From assembly GCA_025526995.1 (NCBI GenBank), contig JAHLKG010000022.1, forward strand, positions 372,001 to 436,000: a stretch of 64,000 bases of DNA, given 5' to 3'. Shown in pieces: positions 51,261-59,772 of this stretch (its first letter is position 1; each line of letters opens with the position of its first letter). This DNA comes from Powellomyces hirtus (Eukaryota; Chytridiomycota; Chytridiomycetes; Spizellomycetales; Powellomycetaceae). Made by a program: the position numbers and the translations under genes. The notes beneath the pieces are model-generated. The model had not been told where the DNA came from, searched no databases, and worked only from the letters and a program-made list of their open reading frames with translations.

Positions 51261-51701
51261 ATGCCACAAAATGGTCGAGCTCCGAAGTGTCCCGTTTGTC
51301 TTTTTCGAGATGCCGAGTTCTGTGGGGACTGCGGGCACCTGCGGTGCTTCCAATGTTTGAAGTACATTTGGGTGACACCTGACAACGCCGCACGCAGATG
51401 TGTTATCTGCAGGTAAGGAAGGAGCTCCGTTGTGCTGGTTTCAGGGTACTGATATGTCGCATTGCACAGAAAGCGGTGGGTTAACCTCTTTGAAGGGGAA
51501 GTCACGAGAAGGCAGTGTGACAGGTGTTACGAAAACAAAGACTGTTGGACGCCGCACGCTTGTGGAGAAAATGACCCCTGTTTTCTGTGTGAGAGCTGTT
51601 CACAGGGTCTGCTGCATCGAAGTGGAGAAGAACGCTGCCCAAGATGCAACAAGTCGGATCGTCGATTGAGATGGTGGTTGCGGCGGGTGTATTTCAACTA
51701 G
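51261..51701 (+). CDS. RING-finger protein carried antisense in Copia-C (127 aa, one intron)
   Basis: Exons 51261-51412 and 51470-51701 flank a 57-nt intron with donor GTAAGG, branch TACTGAT and acceptor TGCACAG; the reading phase is kept. Residues 10-50 form a textbook C3HC4 RING: C10, C13, C24, H26, C29, C32, C47, C50. A second Cys-rich cluster follows (CDRC at 67-70, HAC at 80-82, CFLCESC at 88-94, CPRC at 107-110), then a basic Trp/Arg-rich tail. RING domains usually recruit E2 enzymes as ubiquitin ligases; activity here is inferred. The stop (51699-51701) is 18 bp from the converging pol stop, and the start is 24 bp from the LTR, so the gene fills the space exactly. An in-frame ATG at 51150 in the LTR could add 37 residues. 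No lesion is seen, unlike pol. Antisense placement protects the intron from removal during retrotransposition. Confidence 0.8.
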
Positions 51702-51719
51702 ACTTATGACGGGCGTATA

Positions 51720-54420
51720 TCAATGAGATTTGGCGTAGTCTGCTTTCGTTCGGAGTCCAGTTCGGTGTCGCAGATCATCAAGTAATGGGCGAGGTAGCGG
51801 TTTTGTCAGGGCGTCAGCAAGCATGAGCTTGGACTCAATGTACTGTAGGTGAATGCGCTCGTTACCAACAAGGTCTCGCAGGAAGTGATAACGGACATTG
51901 ATGTGTTTGGTTCATTGGTGAAGCGTCGGATTGGCAGCAAGCTTGATAGAGGCCTGATTGTCCTCATAGATGAGAACTGCTGTCTGCTCCGTTGCTGACA
52001 GTTCGGATAGGACACCCTGGATCCAGAGTGCTTCCTTTGCACATTCCGCGAGTGCAATGTATTCTGCTTCTGCTGTGGATAGCGCCGTTGATTTTTGACG
52101 TTGAGATTTCCATGAAATGGCAGCTCCATTGAGCATGAATACATAGCCAGAGGTTGAGCGACGCATGTCTGTACAGCGTGCGTCGTCGGCATCCGAATAT
52201 CTGACAATATCTCCCCCATCTTTGAAGACAAGAGAGAGATCACTGGTTGTGTTTGCGTACGCGCAAACTTTCTTTGCGGCCGTCATGTGTGCGGCCGTCG
52301 GTGCTGCCAGAAACTGAGATAAGCGGGAGACTGAGTAGGCCAGGTCGGGGCAAGTCCCTAACATCAGATACATTAGGGTTCCAATGATCGACTGATATTC
52401 CTTGATTCCTGATGCGTCGAGAGCGTCGGCTCCATCGTTCGCATTTAAATGTAGGTTTGGGTCCATCGGGATGTGATGCGGCTGCATGCCGTTAAGGTTA
52501 AACTTGACGATCATGTCTTTGATGTACTTCTGTTGGCCGACAGTGATGCAGCGCTTTGACCGGTCGCGCGTAATCTGAAGACCGAGAAGGAAGGAGATCT
52601 CCCCCATTTCCTCCATCTTAAAGCGTTCGGCAAGCGCAGACTTGAGAGCGAGCAGGTCATTGAGGTCTGATGTGAAAATCGTGAGATCATCCATGTAGAC
52701 GGCAACAATCAGAATCTTTGTGTTGTCAGTCCGCTTGATGTAAAGCGCGGTGTCGAATTCTGATACTGAACACCCAAGCTGTTGAAGGAAGGAGTCAAGA
52801 ACCTTGTTCCATAGGCGCGGCGATTGTTTAAGGCCGTAAAGAGACCGGCGTAGTTTGACGATGTCATCGGCAACGCCGGCTGGAAGCCGCATCCAGATCT
52901 CTACGTCGAGATATCCGTTGAGAAATGCGGTGATGACGTCCATCTGATGGACGTAAAGGTCGAGCTTAGCGGCAAGCGCAAGTAGCGCCCGCAAGGTGTT
53001 GAACTTGACGACGGGTGCATATGTTTTGTTGAAGTCAATGCCTTCACGCTGCGTGAAGCCTCGGGCGACGAGGCGAGCTTTGAACTTCTTGATGGAACCA
53101 TCGGCGTTGCGTTTGACTTTGAAGACCCATTTAGAATCAACAAGATGAGTGCCGGGCGGTGTTTGCGTGGTATCCGTGTCCCACGTCTTGTTAGTGCGGT
53201 GAGATGAGAGTTCGGCATCGATCGCTTGTTTCCACTCTTTTGCGTACGGCGAGTTGACTGCCGCCTGGTAAGTGGCGGGCTCGTCGATGTCAGTGCTGCA
53301 TGCGGCATGCAATTCGGCAATTACAGGTGTGCCGTCCTCTTCGATTCCGGTGAATCGCGTCAGGGCCTCTGAGTCCTTGACGTTGTCTAGGGGTTCCCAT
53401 GTTGGTTCATCGTAGCCAAGCCACTTGACCAGGAATTCCTCTCCCCCTTCGCCGTTGCGAGAGAGTAAGATGCGCTCAACCACATATTCGGGAGTGGTGT
53501 CGCTCTGAGCGACAGGGCTGATGTAATCAGCCTCGTTGATTGTGACGTCTTGTGCGTCGATGATCGAATCCGTCGATGCATCATAAAGGCGATAGTTGCT
53601 TTGTTTAGTGGGGTGATATCCCACTAGTCGGAACGGTCCGACAGCGCGAGCTCCGAGCTTGCGGTGTGTGCGACGGCGCACAGGTTGATGCATATAGGCC
53701 TCGCTCCAGATGGTGCGGAGGTTCAATACATCGGCAGGGGTCCCAAACCAACGTTGGTATGGGGTCTCTCCGTTGAGAGACGTTGATGGCGTCCGTTGAC
53801 GCAGATAGTTGACGGCCATAGCGAGTTCTCCCCAAACTTTGAAAGGAGCGGGGCTGTCATGAAGAATTGCTCGGACCTGGTCCATGAGCGTATGGTTGAA
53901 CCGTTCAGCAATGCCATTTTGCTGAGAGGAGTACGGGTGAGTAGGGTTTAACGTGATCCCATCGGAGAGCAGCTCAGCCTGTAGGGGATAGTATTCACCG
54001 CCGTTATCGCAGCGCAGCTCCTTGATCTTGGAGTCGAGATGACGTTCAGCGTACGCGCGATAGTTTTGCCAATAATCGATGCTTTGATCTTTGGTCTTGA
54101 GGAGGTAGATGACGGAATACCGTGTGTATTTGTCGATGAACGTGAGGATGTAGCGGGCGCCAGAGAGAGAGAGAAGACTGGCGCCCATGTCAAGGATGTC
54201 CGAATGTATGCGATCAAGAGGTTTGGTCGCAGGTCGAGGGTTTTGCCCATTGAAGGGCAGCCGGGTGGATTTACCGAGAGAGCAGCCGGAGCACAACGCG
54301 TGCTCCGGTTCGACGTTGTTTGGCAGATCGAGAGAATAGATCAGATTCGCAGCTTGGAGCGCTCGTTGTCCGATGTGCCCAAAGCGTTGGTGCCATAGTT
54401 TATAGACATTGCGGTCCTTT
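51720..54420 (-). pseudogene. Copia-C integrase-chromodomain-RT-RNase H
   Basis: The main frame 54296-51912 continues upstream to about 54420 with the integrase zinc module (KLWHQRFGHIG ... CSGCSLGK). Integrase keeps its triad: HSD, CDNGGEYY and NGIAER. At about 53480-53355 lies a chromodomain, starting EYVVERILLSRNG and continuing FLVKWLGYDEPTWEPLDN, with cage residues Y, W, Y. RT has YMDD (VYMDDLTIF), and RNase H has STAEAEYIAL and YEDNQASI. A TGA at 51914-51912 (after NPTLHQ) cuts the last ~64 codons, which continue in frame to the natural stop at 51722-51720. A frameshift near 54420 separates it from protease. Present lesions: one stop, one shift. Confidence 0.85.
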
Positions 54421-55348
54421 GTTTTGCAGCTTCGGTCGCAAAAGCAGCGGCGGTGGTCTTGACGTAGCCATTGATAAATGGCAGGTTTCCGTTGTGGCGG
54501 AGCGGCAGGATGACGTGGCCGTCCTTTGAAATAGAGGAACCTTTAGTTGAGAACGTAATCTCATAACCTTCCTGGTTCAAGGGCGATGTGGAAACCAAGT
54601 TGCGGCTTGCGTCGGGTACGTAGAGTACGTCGACGCAGACGATAGCTTCGTCTGTGTCGTTATTGCTGACGGTGAGCGTGCCTGCTTGACGAGCGATGAG
54701 GTTTTCGCCGTTTGCAACGCTGATTTGAACTGCCGGGATGGGTCGCAGGTCGGTGAGAAGGATAGTGTCCTTGATGACGTGATGCGTCGCGCAAGAGTCG
54801 AGAGCAATTGAGTGCAAGGATCTGTGGTTCGTTGCCAAAACGAGGTTTGCTTCGGCAGCGGGTCCTTGTTGATGTTGTTTGAGAAGCGCACGCGGGTTTC
54901 TCATTTGCGGGCAGTCCTTCATCCAATGACCAGTTTGTTTACAGAGGTGACAAGGAGACCCTGGGACTAAGCGGCGACGTTGTTGTTGATCCTTCCGTGG
55001 ATACGTTTTCCACAGTTTTCGATGCGCGTGTGCGTTGACGTTGGCGTTGGCGGCCGGGCCACCGTGCATCACATGAGCCTCAACGCGAGACTCGTTTTTG
55101 GGCGCGCGGCCACCCTGCTCTGAGGTAAGCTGTTCCTGACGAGTTGCAGCTTCCTGCATGACTTCTAGATCCAAGAGATCCTTTGAGATGATGGCAGAGT
55201 AGATGGGACGTTTGAGTCCCTTGACATAGCGGTGCTCGATCTCTCCTTTGTTCATGTCGGGGATCTGCATGACAAGCTTGTTGAACACATTGTTGTATGC
55301 AACGACCGACGTGGTTTGCGAGAGATCATCCAGCTTATCACGGATCAT
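54341..55348 (-). CDS. Copia-C Gag C-terminal half and protease
   Basis: This frame of 335 codons starts MIRDKLDDLSQ and continues the Gag domain begun in the upstream frame. It has a CCHC knuckle (CHLCKQTGHWMKDC) and a protease whose motif reads ALDSCATHHV (DSC where DSG is usual). It ends out of frame with integrase. It overlaps the upstream gag frame by 11 nt (ATGATCCGTGA). Because the split falls inside the Gag domain, a 1-nt deletion is more likely than programmed frameshifting, although the overlapping ATG could allow reinitiation. Confidence 0.75.
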   Translation of the reverse strand: MIRDKLDDLSQTTSVVAYNNVFNKLVMQIPDMNKGEIEHRYVKGLKRPIYSAIISKDLLDLEVMQEAATRQEQLTSEQGGRAPKNESRVEAHVMHGGPAANANVNAHAHRKLWKTYPRKDQQQRRRLVPGSPCHLCKQTGHWMKDCPQMRNPRALLKQHQQGPAAEANLVLATNHRSLHSIALDSCATHHVIKDTILLTDLRPIPAVQISVANGENLIARQAGTLTVSNNDTDEAIVCVDVLYVPDASRNLVSTSPLNQEGYEITFSTKGSSISKDGHVILPLRHNGNLPFINGYVKTTAAAFATEAAKQRTAMSINYGTNALGTSDNERSKLRI

Positions 55349-56009
55349 TGAACTGAATGCTGGTGGTGTGAACCTCAGACGTAGCGCTGTTTTGCAGAAG
55401 ATTCCACGTTTGGGGAGCGGTCCCCTGGCTTTCCTGAGTCCTCCACCAAATGTGAGCGGTGGATGTGAGTTTGCTCACCACCATCTTCGTTTCGGGAAGC
55501 GGCGGAAGGTATGCAACCTCAAAGAAGTCGTCTAGTTTTGCAATGAATTCGAGAAGCAGTTGCGGACTGCTCACATCGCCGTTGAAGTTAGGAACCTGCT
55601 TAAAAAGCTCCTTTGCAACGGGATTCATCGAGGACGAAGTGGGAGAAGAGTTCTCCGACGAACGAGAGTCTGGGCGGTCTTCTGGGAAGACTTGAGAGCT
55701 TGCAGCGGCGGCCGTCTGCATTTGCATCTGTGCAAAAGTGGAGATCATCTTCTTCATCATCTCTCGTTGTGACTCGGCGGCGAGTCGCGGCGATTCTAGC
55801 AGCATGCGTTCCTGCATTTTGGCGGTAATGCGTTGGGATTCCAACAGCGCCTTCTCCAAATACTCCTTAGTGACGACCGCATCGTCGGGTCGACCGGCTC
55901 GACCTCTGTCGTCCTTGCTGCGAGGACCCCCATCTGCAGAAGCCTGCACCGGCGCAGGCGCAGTGTTTGTTCCGGACCGGGTCCGAACGGGGCTACGGGA
56001 CAATGGCAT
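55338..56009 (-). CDS. Copia-C Gag N-terminal half
   Basis: It starts at the ATG at 56009-56007 (MPLSRSPVRTRSG). The N-terminus resembles Copia-B Gag (MPTARSPIQGVQTRQQ), suggesting common descent. It has an Arg/Glu-rich helical region, then a capsid-like segment (VPNFNGDVSSPQLLLEFIAKLDDFF, AHIWWRTQ). It stops at 55338 and the Gag sequence goes on in the next frame from 55348. Confidence 0.8.
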   Translation of the reverse strand: MPLSRSPVRTRSGTNTAPAPVQASADGGPRSKDDRGRAGRPDDAVVTKEYLEKALLESQRITAKMQERMLLESPRLAAESQREMMKKMISTFAQMQMQTAAAASSQVFPEDRPDSRSSENSSPTSSSMNPVAKELFKQVPNFNGDVSSPQLLLEFIAKLDDFFEVAYLPPLPETKMVVSKLTSTAHIWWRTQESQGTAPQTWNLLQNSATSEVHTTSIQFNDP

Positions 56010-56075
56010 GATTGAGTATTGAACAACGAGAAGAAGGATACAGGAAACTCGTCGTTTTAAGCGTTGAGCGGGCTA

Positions 56076-56090
56076 TCAGGGCTCATAACC
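56076..56090 (-). promoter_or_regulatory. half-tRNA-iMet primer-binding site (Copia-C)
   Basis: On the minus strand GGTTATGAGCCCTGA directly follows the LTR, identical to the sites of Copia-A and Copia-B. Confidence 0.85.
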
Positions 56091-56347
56091 TGTTGGGTGT
56101 AGGTCCGGTTAAGGGGTAGTGCAACAGAGGAAAGCTAGCTCGACACTCTCAATGACAATGGAATGATTGTGTTGTTGTTAAGTGTAAACGATGGGTGAAA
56201 GAGATCTACGCTAAGAAGAAGAAAGGTGGCTGTGCAAGTTATCTAAGCATACGCGGTTAAATGAAGCACCAGTGCGCAGCAGAAGTGGCGTGGGGTCTTG
56301 GAGCGCTGTCGATTTGACAGGTTTATCTCACAAGTCCAGTTTCAACA
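56091..56347 (-). repeat. Copia-C 5' LTR (257 bp)
   Basis: Same length as the 3' LTR, with few differences, followed by the second GAAAT copy at 56348-56352. Confidence 0.95.
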
Positions 56348-56352
56348 GAAAT

Positions 56353-58866
56353 CAACGAAAGGCTTGAACATTGGATGGACAGGTTGGAGAGGACTTTATT
56401 GACTAGTTCAAACCCTCCCGCTACATCAACTTCCCATCAACAACCCGAAAAGTACAAATGACCTCATATTGGTGGTCATACTATGGCCGTTTCACCGATG
56501 AGAAGCCCAAAAGCAGGCCTTGAGTACCCTTTCCTACATCAACACATCACTCACGGCGAAGTTGAAGCCCCAGTTGCCCCTCACTTTCGTCCGTCTTCCC
56601 CAACGGAAAGCACAACAACTACGAGCAGCAGAAAGAGCGATGATCGCGACGCACAACGTACATCATTCGCGTACTTCAAATCTGCGATCGATGCAGTAAC
56701 TACATTCGACGGGACAGGAAATCTCTCAAAACTCGCCAACTTCATTGATCAACTTACTCTAGTCTTTCGCCTAAAACTTGTATCTGAAGAAGAACAACTC
56801 TCATTCATCTTCACGAAGCTCTCTGGCGAAGCAAAACAATGGTATCGTAATCACCAGAAAGATGCCGAACAAGGGATGGTGGAGCCCATCACGGATTGGG
56901 AATCCTTCAAGCCTCCCTTCCTCTCGCGTTACCAACCAAGCGATCACGAGGAAACTTTGCTCACTCAACTTGAAAGACTCCGACAAGGAAGTCATTCCAT
57001 CTTGCAGTACAATACCTCATTCACGAAGATTACAAGTCAAATCCTCTTGAAGGTGCCGTTCGAAATCTACAAGTGGTTTTATCTTTGCGGAATGAATGAA
57101 CATCATGCAGAGCTTGTCAGAACTCAAAGTTTCAAGGATCTCCATGGCCTCATGGCAGCTGCCAAGCGTCTGGATAACGGAAGTAACGAGAGTAACCAAA
57201 ATAACCGATTCGCCAAGAAGAGCGAAAACATCGCGCTCGAAGCCCAACCTTCAAAGAAAGACGGCTCAAGTCACAAGAAGACCGACGCGAAGAAGACCAC
57301 AGACTCGAAGAAGAGACAGAACTTCCCCTGTTGGTTATGCAATTCAAATGAACATACCCCATTCAATTGTCCCCTCAAAGCCAAGGCAGTCAAAGCCTTA
57401 AAACCCGCTGCTAATGCCAACATTGCAGAAGCACATAACGCCATTACACTGGCTTACCTGGATTCGGGCTGCTCACAGCACATGACAAATGACATTTCCA
57501 TTCTCGAATCCTATGAAGAGCACTCAACGCGCGTCAGATTTGGAAACAACGCCTTTCTCGATGCCGAAGTGAAAGGGAACGCTATCTTGAAGCTTCCGGA
57601 TGGAGATGTACCTCTCACTGATGTTCTCTACGTTCCGAAACTCGCCAAGACTCTCATCTCAGTCTCCGCACTCACCAAAGATGGAAAGAGAGTCACCTTT
57701 GAAGATGAGAGCGCTATCATTCAAGACTGCAATGGCACTACGAATGACATCACCATACCTCTCGTTCGAGGAATGTATCACATCTCGCCAACTCCAATGG
57801 CTTTCGCTACTCAAACTCGCTTAAGGACAAACACGTCCAATGTACTGACACACGCGTTGAAAAATACATCTACCGAATTGACAAAATGGATGAACGCGTC
57901 CAATGTACCAACAGACGCATCCGATACATCGATTCAAACCACAGCCACAGCCTCTTTTGGTCCCTCTACTCTTGTCAACAAAGGAACCCTCTGGCATCAC
58001 CCTTTGATCCATCCTGGTGGCCATATGATGAAGCAACTCAAGCTCCCAATGACCAACAAAGTCTGCAAAGGTTGCGAGTTTGGTAAGCACAAGCGCTCAC
58101 CATTCAACGGCACAGTGACACGGTCCAAGACCCCTCTCGATTTCCTACATTTCAACCTTGACGGCCTGCACATACCCACAGTTGGCAATGAGAAATATGC
58201 CCTTGTTGTGATTGATGATTATTCACACCTCAAATGGATCTTCTTTTTGACGGCAAAGGACAAAGCTACTGCAAAGTTGATTGAATTCATCAACTTCATC
58301 AAAAATCAGACCAACAAACAGGTCAGCCGACTCCAATCCAATGGAAAGAGGGAGTTTGTCCATCACAATCTGAAAAAATTCATTTCAAAAAAGGGCATCC
58401 TGCACGAACTCACTGCTGCAGATTCCCCACAGCCCAACAGTGTAGCAGGAAGGTTCAACCTCACCCTGTTCAACACCATACGTTTATTGGGACACTCATA
58501 CGGCATCCCAAAACAACTCTGGAGCGAGTTAGCAGCTACATCAGTCTATTTATGGAATCGTCTCCCCCACAAGTCCAATAAAACATCTCACTGTACAAAC
58601 AGCTTAACGGCAAAGAGCTCTCACTTTCTCACCTTCACGTGGTTTGGGCCAATGCCTTTGTGCATTTTGTCAAGAGAAAACAAGTCTCACAGTTGGCACC
58701 ACGCGCCACACATATGAGATTCATTGGTTACAAATTTCACGGTGCTTACCGCTGTTGGGATGACAACCGTCAAGAAATAGTCATTTCTTGCCGTGTAACA
58801 TTCTACAAAATCTCAGCACCCAAACTCGCAGAAGACTACATCCCACCTGAAGATTTACAAAGTTGA
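56353..58866 (+). pseudogene. Copia-B gag-protease-integrase (first plus-strand copy, continued)
   Basis: This continues the gag begun at 50732. A TGA at 56459-56461 breaks Gag; the next 744-codon frame, 56483-58717, covers the rest of Gag, the knuckle CWLCNSNEHTPFNC, protease YLDSGCSQHM and the integrase core. The integrase tail lies in the neighbouring frame to 58866 (RFIGYKFHGAYRCWDD). The catalytic triad is absent in the same way as in the minus-strand copies (HFNLDG, SNGKREF, NSVAGR). The frameshift near 58590 is shared. Confidence 0.85.
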
Positions 58867-59275
58867 AGAGATTCTTGACTCACATGACGGCCCGGAAGGT
58901 GCTGAATTCCTCTGCAAATGGTTGGTATTCGAAGACAACAAAAATACATGGGAACCGATCGAAAATGTCAACCACTTGATGGTCTTTGCAAATTACATCA
59001 ACAAGAAGAGAGCAAATGCTCTTTTGGCTGCAAGTACTGGAGAACCCCAAACCTACAAACAAGCGCTTCCATCCAACAACGCGCCAAAGTGGACCAAGGC
59101 CATAAATGCCGAATTGAAGTCCCTTCATACCAATGAAACATGGGAAGTCAGCAACCCCAAATCCGTACCGCACAATCAACAGCCCATCCACACCAGATGG
59201 GTATTCAAGATTAAGCAAGACTGAATGGTCAACCTCAACGTTACAACGCCCGGCTTGTTGTGAAAGGCTGCAAAC
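58850..59275 (+). pseudogene. Copia-B chromodomain and RT stub
   Basis: From 58850 the frame reads IYKVEEILDSHD, then FLCKWLVFEDNKNTWEPIENV (a chromodomain), then the RT N-terminus to KIKQD at 59221. After a 1-nt shift (shared by the other copies) RT goes on as LNGQPQRYNARLVVKGCK and stops at the LTR border, 59275/59276. The rest of RT, RNase H and the polypurine tract are deleted. Confidence 0.8.
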
Positions 59276-59657
59276 TATTGGAATGTTGAGACTTGCGTAC
59301 TCAACGTTTGGTCCTTACATTAGATCCTTACTTGGATTCTCTGACTAGAACGCGTGACCGCCATACCGGTAATGCTAAGAGCTGAATTGGATCACGTGGG
59401 ATCACGTGATTGAAGAAAAGGTAGATTAGAACGCTCAAAGCGAGACATTACCGATAAGACTTTAAGACATAAAATACATTCACATACATTACATCTCCCT
59501 GCATCTGACAACGCTACATCATCAACTGCATCACAGAAGAGCTCTGTAACCCCCCCCCCCCCCCCCCCCCCCTTACGAAGTATACTGGAGGCCACATCGA
59601 ATTCGGCCAATCCTCTGCAATTCCGATAAAGTACTGGAAGTGCCGATATCTCTAACA
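59276..59657 (+). repeat. Copia-B LTR shared by tandem copies
   Basis: It runs from TATTGGAATG to CTCTAACA, with paired CACGTG boxes at 59393-59398 and 59403-59408 and a run of 23 C near 59550-59572. The PBS is at 59658-59672. It is the 3' LTR of the preceding copy and the 5' LTR of the next. Confidence 0.9.
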
Positions 59658-59772
59658 GGTTATGAGCCCTGAGACTGGTCGAATTCGAATCATTCTCCCT
59701 TCGTAAAACCTGTAAACTACAAGTCTTCCGTCGAAATTCAAGTGCCAAGAAAGTACCGAGCACACCGTCAAG

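Larger units (their letters stand above)
50980..56347 (-). mobile_element. complete Copia-C element with GAAAT target duplication
   Basis: 257-bp LTRs lie at both ends, with GAAAT at 50975-50979 and 56348-56352. On the minus strand the order is 5' LTR, half-tRNA PBS, gag, protease, integrase, chromodomain, RT, RNase H, then an oppositely oriented RING gene, polypurine tract (GTCGGGGGAG) and 3' LTR. It lies in a Copia-B gag, so it is younger than that copy. It is the only Copia-C copy in the window. Confidence 0.97.

Noticed and set aside
54596..55348. programmed -1 frameshift between gag and pol in Copia-C
   Set aside because: The shift at 55338-55348 lies within the Gag domain, not at a gag-pol border, and no slippery heptamer was seen. 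A simple indel is more likely.
55738..56022. plus-strand frames opposite Copia-C gag as a second antisense gene
   Set aside because: They have no domain and no splice sites. Unlike the RING gene they overlap gag fully and are best read as shadows.
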